Source: an uncultured Prevotellaceae bacterium (GTDB lineage Bacteria > Bacteroidota > Bacteroidia > Bacteroidales > Bacteroidaceae). From it: 64,000 nt of DNA. A model generated the notes under the pieces. It was not told the DNA's origin and did not search any database. It worked only from the letters and a program-made list of their open reading frames with translations. Shown piece after piece: positions 6,888 through 14,456 of this stretch. The stretch is taken from assembly GCA_902792635.1 (NCBI GenBank), contig CADBAG010000007.1, forward strand, positions 62,001 to 126,000. Direction: 5' to 3'. Both the position numbers and the translations under genes were made by a program. Every line of letters starts with the position of its first letter. Within the stretch, counting starts at the first letter, position 1.

Positions 6888-8102
6888 TTACGCGGTTACG
6901 CCACTCTTAAGAGTCTTGATCACGAACGGCATAACTTCATTGCCCTTCTTGTCGAAACCTCTGCGAACAAAGTAGTTGAAGTGAGCGTGAACAATGAGAC
7001 GCACGGTGTCCTTGAGAGCCTGGGTATACGGGTCATAAACAAGCTCGATGCCGCCCCACTGGCCGATAGTGAGCTCATGGAAGTCACCGGCAATGAGGCC
7101 CATGCTTGCAACGTTGTTGGAGCCGTAAGCGGTACGGCCGTCAATCTGACCGTTCTCAAGCAGATAAACCGGATATCCGCTCACTCTCTCCGTCTGCTTC
7201 AGCTTGCCTAAGGCATCGTAAGCACCGACGAAGGAGATGTTTGTGAAGTTGTTCTTCAGCAATGACGTCTCCATGTCAACGATGCCGCCGTACGTCATGT
7301 CTGTAGTCTCAGGCTTGACACCGTTGAACAGACCGGCAGGGTTGTTGTCACCTGCTGCACCGTTGCCGAACATGGTGCTCTCAAGCGTCCCGCGGACACT
7401 GGTCACGAGGCTGTTCTGAAGGTAGGCGTCGATAGAGTCGTTAGCCTGGGTGAGCAGCTGCTTCGAGATGTCGATATAGCCGCTGATACGGAAAGGAGAC
7501 AGAGTCTTCTTCCTGAACTTGCCAGCACCATCCTTGGCATCCTCGATTTCGCCACCCCATGCGGTTGTTGTGCCGGTATAGTAAGGCACCTCGATGTTGC
7601 CCGTAAGACCGGTGAGGAATGTACATCCTGCCTGAGCAGCGATAAGCTGATTCTCCAACGGTGTGACCAGGTCCAAAAGATCCGTAGAGACGTCCTCCTT
7701 ACCGGCCTCAGCAAGAGAAGCCTGTAAGGCTGAACGCTTCTCCATAGGAATGAGGATGGAGTTAGCGGCGCGGGTCTCAGGCTTGAAGGCATTCTGCTCA
7801 GCGATGCCGTTCACTGCTGCCTCAGGATCCTCGAGGCTGCGTTTCTCTACGAGAGACTTGATAGCCATCACGTAAGAGAACTTACGGCTCTGCTTGCGCT
7901 GCTCTGGCACTTTCTGCTCGGAAAGCCACTTCTCAAGAGCATCGATCTTGTCAGTCAGAGATCGCACCTCTGCCTTCTGCTTCTGAAACTCTTTCTCCTC
8001 TTCTTCAGCAAGGCTTCTTTTTTCTGTCTGAGCCTTGTCGAGAATGGCAGCCATCTTCTTCTCGGCCTGCATTCTCTTCTCTTTCAATTCAAGTACTGTC
8101 AT
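6888..8102 (-). CDS. HK97-family major capsid protein
   Basis: This 404-residue protein has an N-terminal charged coiled-coil delta (scaffold) domain, residues 1 to about 70 (LKEKRMQAEKKMAAIL to LEKWLSEQ). The HK97 fold follows, with NIEVPYYTGTTTAWGGE, a KTLSPFRISGYIDIS stretch, and the NNPAGLFNG motif typical of these capsids. The delta domain is expected to be removed by the protease encoded just upstream. It forms the icosahedral shell. A palindromic element lies in the 61-base spacer to the protease gene. Confidence 0.95.
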   Translation of the reverse strand: MTVLELKEKRMQAEKKMAAILDKAQTEKRSLAEEEEKEFQKQKAEVRSLTDKIDALEKWLSEQKVPEQRKQSRKFSYVMAIKSLVEKRSLEDPEAAVNGIAEQNAFKPETRAANSILIPMEKRSALQASLAEAGKEDVSTDLLDLVTPLENQLIAAQAGCTFLTGLTGNIEVPYYTGTTTAWGGEIEDAKDGAGKFRKKTLSPFRISGYIDISKQLLTQANDSIDAYLQNSLVTSVRGTLESTMFGNGAAGDNNPAGLFNGVKPETTDMTYGGIVDMETSLLKNNFTNISFVGAYDALGKLKQTERVSGYPVYLLENGQIDGRTAYGSNNVASMGLIAGDFHELTIGQWGGIELVYDPYTQALKDTVRLIVHAHFNYFVRRGFDKKGNEVMPFVIKTLKSGVTA

Positions 8103-8127
8103 AATTATGAAATTAATGGTTATTGTC

Positions 8128-8155
8128 GTTCTGTGCGATGCCCTTCAGGGCATCG
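8128..8155 (+). repeat. Type I palindromic element between protease and capsid genes
   Basis: GTTCTGTG is followed by CGATGCCC-TTCA-GGGCATCG, a perfect stem with a paired change from consensus. On the minus strand it lies nine bases past the protease stop at 8164. Confidence 0.85.
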
Positions 8156-8163
8156 ATATATCT

Positions 8164-8808
8164 TTATCCGAAGATCTCGTCCCGCTTCCGCATGTAGTAT
8201 TCCTTGCAAGCTCCGGCTTTCTTTGGCTCCGGCTTAGGGTCATTCGCTATGACCACCGACCTCAGGTCAACGCTTGTTTTGTCATAAGCGGGCATAGCAA
8301 CGAGAGACACGTCGAAGAGCTGCTCTACCTCCTTGATGACGCGGGTGTAGTTGCCGTCCTCGTCGTGGCTCCATTCGTCGGCCTTGGTCCAGAAACCAAT
8401 GCTCATGCCGCGAAGATCGCCACGCTTAACCGACTCGAGTACGTTGTCGCCAAGTGTCGTGTTAGGTAAATCAAACTCACAAAGCAACCCTTTCTTATCG
8501 ATGCTCAACTTCAACGTGCCCTTACCATTGGTACTGCGTGCCAGAATGCCGTTACGATAGTCATGCTCGTATAGGGCGCACACATCGCTCTTATCAATCA
8601 CACCGTCGAAGCAGTGAGGGTCGAGCCGCTCGGTGAAGCCGCGGCCTTCCTGATCCAGCTGGCTGTTGTCGGTGTTGAATACGGCGGCATAGCCCCTGAT
8701 GGTACGGCTCTCTTCCTTACCATCCTCGGCTGCACGAACCTCGAGCGGGATATTTACATACCTACGCTCAATGGCTACTTCTACTACTCCTTCCTTCTTC
8801 TCTGTCAT
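8164..8808 (-). CDS. HK97-family prohead protease
   Basis: This 214-residue protein is a U35-type assemblin-fold protease. It has the RTIRGYAAVFN opening, a likely catalytic histidine in YEHD (about residue 82) and a likely catalytic serine in RGMSIGF (about residue 136), then VSLVAMPAYDKT. It would process the scaffold part of the capsid protein encoded next. The ATG at 8808 is preferred over the one at 8835 because AAAGG lies a few bases upstream. The portal gene, normally adjacent, is about 15 kb away. Confidence 0.93.
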   Translation of the reverse strand: MTEKKEGVVEVAIERRYVNIPLEVRAAEDGKEESRTIRGYAAVFNTDNSQLDQEGRGFTERLDPHCFDGVIDKSDVCALYEHDYRNGILARSTNGKGTLKLSIDKKGLLCEFDLPNTTLGDNVLESVKRGDLRGMSIGFWTKADEWSHDEDGNYTRVIKEVEQLFDVSLVAMPAYDKTSVDLRSVVIANDPKPEPKKAGACKEYYMRKRDEIFG

Positions 8809-8854
8809 AGTTACCTTTTTCCCATAAAACAGCACGGATGTTATTAATTATCTG

Positions 8855-8862
8855 TATATTTG
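8855..8862 (+). promoter_or_regulatory. -7 box for the plus-strand terminase block
   Basis: TATATTTG matches TAnnTTTG and lies 37 bases upstream of the ATG at 8900, in the divergent gap with the protease gene. No TTTG is seen at the expected -33 position. Confidence 0.45.
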
Positions 8863-8899
8863 CCGCAACTTAAATACTCATACTCAAATCCTTATCTCA

Positions 8900-9049
8900 A
8901 TGCGAAAGAAAGAAACATTTCAGACTTGTCTCGATCCTCACGAGGCCATGACTATCCGGGAACTTGCAAGGCGCACCGGATGCTCTACGTCATCCATTCT
9001 GCGCCAGGGCGTCAAAGATCTATGCTCGCGTTACGATGCCACCCGATGA
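8900..9049 (+). CDS. Small helix-turn-helix protein
   Basis: This 49-residue protein reads MRKKETFQTCLDPHEAMTI and continues with a short helix-turn-helix-like segment (IRELARRTGCSTSSILRQGV). It opens the plus-strand terminase block directly behind the -7 box at 8855. It overlaps the next gene by 14 bases. The HTH pattern suggests DNA binding, perhaps regulating the block. No named family is recognised. Confidence 0.6.
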   Translation: MRKKETFQTCLDPHEAMTIRELARRTGCSTSSILRQGVKDLCSRYDATR

Positions 9050-9443
9050 ACTTCTCCGGCAACTCTATGCCGCACTCGTACATAGGGATGAGGATAGGGA
9101 TACGTTCAATGATACTTTTCTCTATCTCTATTCTCATCCATGCTCTTCCGAAGAGTATGGCCATCGTTTCGTCACCCGCTTCTATTTTCTGCGGAAAGAG
9201 CGGTGGCAGCGCTCGGCACGGGAATTTTCGTTGGATACCCTCCCCGATATTCCGCAGTACGATATCGCCCTTGACGCCCCCTCGGACGCATCGGTTCCGT
9301 GCGCTGCCCTTCAGGGCAGCGGCCATAAAGCTAATAACGCCGCCGGCGTTAATAATGAAAAGCAATTTCTTAATACACTCAAACATGCCATATCTGAAGA
9401 GGCACACAAGAAAAGACGGTCGAATAGCCCGCGAAAAAAATGA
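9036..9443 (+). CDS. Unidentified phage protein, weakly sigma-factor-like
   Basis: The protein has 135 residues from the ATG at 9036. The N-terminal part (DELLRQLYAALVHRDEDRDT followed by FNDTFLYLYSH) faintly resembles region 2 of phage sigma-70-like proteins seen near terminases in Bacteroides phages. This is a guess from pattern, and no motif is decisive. The C-terminus is very basic (EEAHKKRRSNSPRKK). A palindromic element (9294-9321) is in frame in the middle. It overlaps the HTH gene upstream and the HNH gene downstream. An earlier ATG at 8964 would overlap the upstream gene much more and is less likely. Confidence 0.5.
   Translation: MPPDELLRQLYAALVHRDEDRDTFNDTFLYLYSHPCSSEEYGHRFVTRFYFLRKERWQRSAREFSLDTLPDIPQYDIALDAPSDASVPCAALQGSGHKANNAAGVNNEKQFLNTLKHAISEEAHKKRRSNSPRKK
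9294..9321 (+). repeat. Type I palindromic element in a plus-strand gene
   Basis: GTTCCGTG is followed by CGCTGCCC-TTCA-GGGCAGCG. It has the same genomic orientation as all other copies although the host gene here is on the opposite strand, so orientation is not set by transcription. Confidence 0.82.
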
Positions 9444-9723
9444 TCTGAATCGCCGGGATAGGCAGAAGGTCTACCATTCCGCCAAATGGCGCCGCCTGGC
9501 TAATGCCTATCTCGCCGCCCATCCCCTCTGTGAGATGTGTGCGCAGAAAGGCATCCAGAAACTGGCAGCCGATGTCCACCACCGCGTCAGCTTCACGAAG
9601 TTCACCGGTATTGAGCGTATGGAGATGGCTTATAACCCGAATAACCTCATGGCGCTCTGCAAGGAGTGTCATGCTGAGATTCACTTACATAACAGGAACA
9701 GACATGAAGGTAACCAAGTCTAA
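9385..9723 (+). CDS. HNH endonuclease
   Basis: This 112-residue phage HNH nuclease contains KWRRLANAYLAAHPLCEMC, then VHHR, NNLMALCKECHAEIH. The two CxxC pairs bind zinc and the HH...N...H residues form the active site. Such nucleases next to the terminase small subunit are needed for cos-type packaging in several HK97-like phages, which is established for that arrangement. The ATG at 9385 starts the conserved protein; a longer open frame upstream belongs to other genes. It overlaps the small terminase by 20 bases. Confidence 0.9.
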   Translation: MPYLKRHTRKDGRIAREKNDLNRRDRQKVYHSAKWRRLANAYLAAHPLCEMCAQKGIQKLAADVHHRVSFTKFTGIERMEMAYNPNNLMALCKECHAEIHLHNRNRHEGNQV

Positions 9724-10102
9724 GAAAAAGAAAGAGCCGGCACCGATCTACGGTGTCTCCCTACAGGTAGAAGCGGCCATGATGGAAATCGTAGCCTATC
9801 TGAAGAAAAACAAGAAGTACGAGAAGGTTGACGAAGCGGCCATGCACATTCTCGCCACACAGCTCGACGTCTTTCACCGGCTCGCAAAGGAGGTGAAGGC
9901 AGAGGGCCCTATGGTGTGGAATAAGAACGAGACAAAGCTGATCACCAATCCAAAACTCTTCCCCATGAACCAGGCAGAGACCTATGCCCTTAAGATCATG
10001 AAGGAATATGGCCTCACTGCCCTTGCGCGCAAGAATCTCGGAAAGATGGATGCCGCTGCAGAGGAATCGCCACTGGAGAAGTTCATCAGTGGCGCTAAAT
10101 AA
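9704..10102 (+). CDS. Terminase small subunit (P27-like)
   Basis: This 132-residue, helix-rich, lysine-rich protein lies between the HNH nuclease and the large terminase. It has the pattern of the P27 family: N-terminal basic tail (MKVTKSKKKKEPAP), central helices (ILATQLDVFHRLAKEVKAEG) and a C-terminal segment NQAETYALKIMKEYGLTA. It recognises the packaging site and brings the large subunit to DNA. The ATG at 9704 is chosen over an earlier frame opening that overlaps the HNH gene. Confidence 0.8.
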   Translation: MKVTKSKKKKEPAPIYGVSLQVEAAMMEIVAYLKKNKKYEKVDEAAMHILATQLDVFHRLAKEVKAEGPMVWNKNETKLITNPKLFPMNQAETYALKIMKEYGLTALARKNLGKMDAAAEESPLEKFISGAK

Positions 10103-10110
10103 CCGTTGCT

Positions 10111-11766
10111 TTGGCGAAGGCTGCACCATACATGCAATATCCGAAAGACGTCCTTTCGGGAAAAATTAAGGCGGGTCTCTACATTCGCCAGGCTTGTCAG
10201 CGCTTTATCGATGACCTCCGCCGGCCTGACCTTACCTTCCGCCGTAAGGTCGTTGACCGCTGTATCTCTTTTATCGGCTGCATGCGTCATGGCCGTGCTC
10301 AGTTTTCCGGGAAGCCTTTCGTCCTCCTCCCCTGGCAGCAGTGGATCGTCGCCAACATCGTAGGCTTTTATTGGAAAGGTACCAACCGCCGTCGTTATGG
10401 CCAGTCCTACATCGAGATGAGCCGTAAGCAAGGAAAGACAGCGCTGGTGGCAGCGCTCTCCCTCTATTACCTCATCGCTGACGGTGAAGATGGTGCCGAA
10501 ATAGACCTCGCAGCCAACTCGAAGCAGCAGGCAAAGATCGCATTCCTCCAGGCGCGCACCTTTGCACGATCCATCGACCCGAACAAGGAACTTCTCAAGC
10601 CTTTCCGCGACACCATCACCCTTGATGCCAACGACTCTGTGATGAACGTCTTTGCATCTGATGATTCTACCCTCGATGGATACAATACCTCCTTTGGAGT
10701 CATCGATGAGTATCACAGCGCCCCAAATTCAGCCGTTCGAGACGTCATCAAGTCTTCCATGGGCATGCGCCTCAACCCGCACCTCTGCACAATCACAACA
10801 GCCGGTTTCGATAAGTCGCTCCCTTGCTATGAGCTCCGTTGCAAGTGCATCGATATGCTGGCAAGGCTCCGTAAGGATGATGACATGTTCGCGGCAATCT
10901 ACGAGATGGATGAAGGCGACGACTGGCGTGATGAGTCGTGTTGGCCGAAGTGTGCGCCCAACCTCGATATCACAGTCTCACGCCAGTGGCTTCGGGCGCA
11001 GGTCAACTCGGCCATCGGCTCCCCGCGTGAGGAAGTCAACGTCAAGACAAAGAATCTTAATATCTGGTGTGACTCATCTTCCACATGGATACCGGACGAC
11101 TATCTTCGCAAGTGCTCTATAGAATTCGACTGGTCAAAGTTCAATCCGGATGATGATCTATGCTTCGTAGGAGTCGACCTCTCTGCTGTATCTGACCTCA
11201 CAGCCGTATCCTATCTCATTTTCCATGATGACCGCATGTATCTCTATATCGACTATTACCTTCCTCATGAGGCGCTGGAAACGAAAGCCGACAAGGATAT
11301 GTACCGCGACTGGGCAGCGCGGCACCTCATCCATATCACGCCCGGCAACGTCACCGACTACGACTACATCACCCAGGATATCATACGTCACAACCAGGAC
11401 GTCACCATCGTGAAAATCGGCTATGATAAATGGAATGCTACTCAGTGGGCAATCGATTGTACGAATCTCGGTATGCCGCTTGAGGAATATCCGCAGACGC
11501 TCGGCAACTTCAACCGTCCTACGCGCGAGATGGAGCGCCTCATTCTGTCCTCACAGATTCTCATCGATAACAACGATATCACCCGTTTCTGCTTCCGCAA
11601 TGTAGAGCTTAAGTCAGACTGGAATGGAAATGTCAAGCCTATCAAGGATGTCAATAAGAAGAAAATCGATGGAGTAATAGCATCCCTCGAAGCTCTTGGC
11701 TGCGCCCTGATCAACCCATCCACCGCGTCACCTCTCCTTACGACCGATGTCTCTGAAGACGAATAA
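10111..11766 (+). CDS. Terminase large subunit
   Basis: This 551-residue packaging motor has a Walker A-type motif SRKQGKT (residues about 104-110), Walker B FGVIDEYH (about 195-202) and a nuclease domain starting at FVGVDLSAVSDLTAV with acidic D356. It pumps DNA through the portal and cuts concatemers. A TTG at 10111 or an ATG at 10132 could start translation; both lie just after the small subunit stop. Unusually it is on the plus strand, opposite to portal and capsid genes. Confidence 0.95.
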   Translation: MAKAAPYMQYPKDVLSGKIKAGLYIRQACQRFIDDLRRPDLTFRRKVVDRCISFIGCMRHGRAQFSGKPFVLLPWQQWIVANIVGFYWKGTNRRRYGQSYIEMSRKQGKTALVAALSLYYLIADGEDGAEIDLAANSKQQAKIAFLQARTFARSIDPNKELLKPFRDTITLDANDSVMNVFASDDSTLDGYNTSFGVIDEYHSAPNSAVRDVIKSSMGMRLNPHLCTITTAGFDKSLPCYELRCKCIDMLARLRKDDDMFAAIYEMDEGDDWRDESCWPKCAPNLDITVSRQWLRAQVNSAIGSPREEVNVKTKNLNIWCDSSSTWIPDDYLRKCSIEFDWSKFNPDDDLCFVGVDLSAVSDLTAVSYLIFHDDRMYLYIDYYLPHEALETKADKDMYRDWAARHLIHITPGNVTDYDYITQDIIRHNQDVTIVKIGYDKWNATQWAIDCTNLGMPLEEYPQTLGNFNRPTREMERLILSSQILIDNNDITRFCFRNVELKSDWNGNVKPIKDVNKKKIDGVIASLEALGCALINPSTASPLLTTDVSEDE

Positions 11767-11886
11767 TCCCCGATAGTGCATCACGCATTACCGGGGACTA
11801 TCGTCTTCTCTAAGACTGACAAAACATAAATCTTTTAATCGTAATAACTAATACATCCTAAACATAACATTATGAAACAGTTAACC
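11767..11886. other. Convergent gap between terminase and lysis genes
   Basis: This 120-base gap separates convergent genes. Arms CGATAGT and ACTATCG around 11770-11808 could pair across a long loop, and a CCCCG/CGGGG pairing competes with it. No T-run follows. An A/T-rich stretch follows from about 11820. Nothing else is seen. Confidence 0.4.
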
Positions 11887-12486
11887 TTACCAAATTCTTA
11901 TTGAACCTCCTATACCTAAGAAGACATCCGGTTTCTTTGAAAACACACCGTATCCGGCACCTCCTATGATGCCCAGACTGAATGGCTGCTTCTTTACCAC
12001 CGTCTGCTTTTCTACTACCCTTACCGTCTTTCGGTATACATAGATGGAGTCGAGCTTAGCATCGTAGCCGCTCACCCATGCCTCGTAGGTGCTGTCTTGG
12101 TATCTCTTTTGAGACCTCGGCAGTGTTACCCAGGCGGTATCCAGATGTGTCGAATTCGGCACATTTCCGTCCATGCCTAAAGAGCTGCTATCGTCTGCGC
12201 GTTCCGTATGCTTGCGCATTGCGCGTGCCTCCTCAGTGTGCTCCTCTCCGCTATGGTTCTGTGCGCTGCCCTTTAGGGCAACGACAGGCACTCTTATCCA
12301 CCCAATAGTAGCCGAGTCTTTTGCTATAGGCTTAGCCGCTTTAGTGGTATCAACAGTCGTTTTAGCCTCATCTTTATGCGAGAAGTAACCTTTATGCACG
12401 CTCCATCCGATGATGAATCCAGCCACGATTCCGCAGAACATGAATGTCAGATCCTCGAGAAGTCTGTCTTTTTCTTCGATGGTCAT
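11887..12486 (-). CDS. N-terminally anchored lysis-region protein (possible spanin)
   Basis: This 199-residue protein has a membrane helix at residues about 14-30 (FMFCGIVAGFIIGWSVHKGY) and then a mainly periplasmic part. The C-terminal half (TLPRSQKRYQDSTYEAWVSG, then VYRKTVRVVEKQTVVKKQP) resembles proteins found next to glucosaminidase/holin genes in Bacteroides phages. A spanin-like role is inferred from this place and topology. Two palindromic elements (12201-12228 and 12256-12283) sit in frame in the linker and encode VALKGSAQN and EEARAMRKHTERADD-type stretches. They probably lengthen a natural linker. Confidence 0.6.
   Translation of the reverse strand: MTIEEKDRLLEDLTFMFCGIVAGFIIGWSVHKGYFSHKDEAKTTVDTTKAAKPIAKDSATIGWIRVPVVALKGSAQNHSGEEHTEEARAMRKHTERADDSSSLGMDGNVPNSTHLDTAWVTLPRSQKRYQDSTYEAWVSGYDAKLDSIYVYRKTVRVVEKQTVVKKQPFSLGIIGGAGYGVFSKKPDVFLGIGGSIRIW
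12201..12228 (+). repeat. Type II palindromic element, in-frame
   Basis: GTTCCGTAT is followed by GCTTGCGC-ATT-GCGCGTGC (one mismatch, one G-T pair) and then CTCC. It shares the GTTCCGT head with type I elements and is one of three copies (also 24995 and 26526). Confidence 0.7.
12256..12283 (+). repeat. Type I palindromic element, in-frame
   Basis: GTTCTGTG is followed by CGCTGCCC-TTTA-GGGCAACG (one mismatch in the stem). It lies 27 bases from a type II copy inside the same gene. Confidence 0.82.
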
Positions 12487-12489
12487 ACG

Positions 12490-13008
12490 CTATTCCTCCA
12501 CTATTTTTCTTACGCTCTCGATCATTGCCCGCATGACGGTTGCATAGTTAGGATCAGTCGCATATTTGCATCCTTTGCAGTCTGCTATCTTCTTTGCAAA
12601 CTCATACGCATTCCTGCGGTATGGCCATGCATCAGCATACCCGGGCTTTTTGAAGATTCTCAAGTGCTCCTGTAGACACTCATCGTAGGAGCCGAAGTCT
12701 TTGAACTGACGATACACCTTGTATCTGTATTTGCCTTGCGAGGTCTTAATGACACTGACAACCTTTTCGGGAGGGTAGAACTTCTTGCCGGGAACGTTGA
12801 ACACTTCGCTTGTCAAAACAAGTACGGTCTTGCCATTCCAGTTGCTACCTTTCGTTATACCGAAGATGTTGTAGTTGCCTACCTTCCTGGCTCCCCATGC
12901 AGATTCAAGACACGCTTGGGCTGCAACGAAAAGAGGGGAAATCTCATTAATCTTCTTAGCCGCATCGTACACGGCCTTACAGAAATCTTGTTGTTGCTTT
13001 GTTGCCAT
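12490..13008 (-). CDS. Phage glucosaminidase (endolysin)
   Basis: This 172-residue protein has a GH73-type mannosyl-glycoprotein endo-beta-N-acetylglucosaminidase fold. It has the catalytic-type glutamate in AAQACLESAWG (about residue 35), then NYNIFGITKGSNWNG, and ends with YATDPNYATVM. It would cut peptidoglycan during lysis. The ATG at 13008 follows the holin stop (13016) closely and gives the usual N-terminus; an earlier in-frame ATG would overlap the holin. No signal peptide is seen, so release depends on the holin. Confidence 0.9.
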   Translation of the reverse strand: MATKQQQDFCKAVYDAAKKINEISPLFVAAQACLESAWGARKVGNYNIFGITKGSNWNGKTVLVLTSEVFNVPGKKFYPPEKVVSVIKTSQGKYRYKVYRQFKDFGSYDECLQEHLRIFKKPGYADAWPYRRNAYEFAKKIADCKGCKYATDPNYATVMRAMIESVRKIVEE

Positions 13009-13015
13009 AACAGAT

Positions 13016-13564
13016 CTATTTTCTTTTATCAATATTGGCACCATGCTCATGCTTGTCACGGTGCTCCCATCGTTTACGCTCTCTATCTCTTATTTCTCCA
13101 AGACCATTCTCATCAACCTCTACATCGGCAGGCTCAACATTAAGAACCTTAGCAGAGAAGAAGCCTGCTACGTACTTAAAGATATTCTTAGGGGTAATAT
13201 CAATGCCGTAGGGCTTCAAAAGATTGCTAACGATACTTCCTCCTTCAATGGCGCAGATGAATAGACACCCATACATGGCCACATGGAAAGAGTGGTCACT
13301 TGCAGAATCTATCATCGCTACCATAAGAACGAAGGCAACGTATGTAACCATCTTACCCATTGTCTCACGAAATGCCATGCTCCATGAGATATGTACACCT
13401 AACTTCAAGCTCTTTCTGAGCCCTGCCACGAGGTCGCATATCACAACGCTTAGCATAACCATAATCCAAGGCAGCATTGTCTTGACTGTATCTTGAAGAA
13501 ACATTACTGCAAGCGGTGTAAACAGACTGCTTGCAGTGTTTGTTGCTGACTGTGGTATTCTCAT
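13016..13564 (-). CDS. Phage holin
   Basis: This 182-residue protein has three or four hydrophobic segments between residues 15 and 125 (LPWIMVMLSVVICDLVAG, VTYVAFVLMVAMIDSA, MYGCLFICAIEGGSIVSNL) and a charged C-terminal tail (RDRERKRWEHRDKHEHGANI). This is the layout of the larger phage holin family found with glucosaminidases. It would open the inner membrane at lysis. It is directly followed by the endolysin gene. Confidence 0.82.
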   Translation of the reverse strand: MRIPQSATNTASSLFTPLAVMFLQDTVKTMLPWIMVMLSVVICDLVAGLRKSLKLGVHISWSMAFRETMGKMVTYVAFVLMVAMIDSASDHSFHVAMYGCLFICAIEGGSIVSNLLKPYGIDITPKNIFKYVAGFFSAKVLNVEPADVEVDENGLGEIRDRERKRWEHRDKHEHGANIDKRK

Positions 13565-13613
13565 GCCTTACGACTTGTTGTGCAGCCAATGAATGACATA
13601 CGTTAATAATTCA

Positions 13614-13644
13614 GTTCCGTGCCGCCCTTTTAAGGGGGCGGCAC
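13614..13644 (+). repeat. Type I palindromic element after the lectin-like tail protein
   Basis: GTTCCGT is followed by GTGCCGCCC and GGGCGGCAC arms (perfect 9-bp stem, 8-base loop). On the minus strand it lies 21 bases past the stop of the 13665 gene. That is the position where diversity-generating retroelements have a hairpin/cruciform. Confidence 0.78.
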
Positions 13645-13664
13645 ATTAAGTATTAAGTATTCAG

Positions 13665-14438
13665 TTATTGAAGTGCTGAAACTGGACGCACATGACTCTT
13701 GTTCTGGGACTTATTGAGCCAGCCGTGGAGGAGGCCATCGCCGAGGCCCAAGCCCCATGCGAGGGAGGCATTTTTCTCCGTAGAAAGCCAATACCAATCT
13801 CTAACGAGTTGCGTGGCTCCATTGATGAGAGAGAGGCAGTGGTTAATCTTCATCATGTTAGCGTAGACCATCATCCACTCAGCTACAGACGGAAGCCACC
13901 AACAGCCTGCGGTCAAGCCTTTGCCGTTGGCATTGGTGCGTGAGTAGAGGTTACAGAAGCCTGCGGCATACTGTGCAGTATTGGTAACGCTCTTATCAGA
14001 GCTTGCTGCGATAATCTTTGCAGTCTTGGCTTTTCCATCCCAATCGCTCATAGCGACAAGTCTGTCTGTGATGAGAGGGTTACCAGTGGTAATGTCGGCA
14101 GACGACCATAACAGATAGGATGTGGATTCAGTAGGCGCAACAACGAGCACATGGCCTCCTTCGACCACTACCACACCTTCTGCGACTTCGCCTCCGTTCT
14201 GAATACTCGGCCAATACTGCGGCTTAACCATCAGTGGGAAGTCATCATCCTTTCTGTGATACATGATGAACACGTTATCATAGATGTCGTTGAGATCGAA
14301 GCCTCCTAAGATGGCAGACCTCAAACTTGCCTTGCTGATGGGGAGGATTCCTCCGTTCTTGTCAACGAGAATTGCATAGTTATCATCGTTGAACGTGGTA
14401 ACTGGAGTGTAGCCAGTTATTACTTTTGGTTTACTCAT
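13665..14438 (-). CDS. Tail-tip protein with C-type-lectin-like end, probable DGR target
   Basis: This 257-residue protein has a C-terminal segment with CWWLPSVAEWMMVYANM, then DWYWLSTEKNASLAWGLGLG and a VRPV ending. This is the pattern of DUF1566/formylglycine-enzyme-like C-lectin folds used as variable proteins by diversity-generating retroelements. From NAS to QN, 15 of 23 codons are NNC, as expected when AAC codons of an adenine-mutated template are randomised. A perfect hairpin (13614-13644) lies 3' of the variable end. No reverse transcriptase or template repeat is visible in this window, so the retroelement would have to lie left of position 1 or elsewhere, or be lost. The protein lies last in the tail-fibre block, suggesting receptor binding. 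Confidence 0.8.
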   Translation of the reverse strand: MSKPKVITGYTPVTTFNDDNYAILVDKNGGILPISKASLRSAILGGFDLNDIYDNVFIMYHRKDDDFPLMVKPQYWPSIQNGGEVAEGVVVVEGGHVLVVAPTESTSYLLWSSADITTGNPLITDRLVAMSDWDGKAKTAKIIAASSDKSVTNTAQYAAGFCNLYSRTNANGKGLTAGCWWLPSVAEWMMVYANMMKINHCLSLINGATQLVRDWYWLSTEKNASLAWGLGLGDGLLHGWLNKSQNKSHVRPVSALQ

Positions 14439-14456
14439 ATTACTTAATATTAAAAT

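Noticed and set aside
8860-9384. Long N-terminal extension of the HNH gene
   Set aside because: The frame is open but overlaps two other sensible genes and gives a low-complexity protein; the conserved HNH protein starts at 9385.
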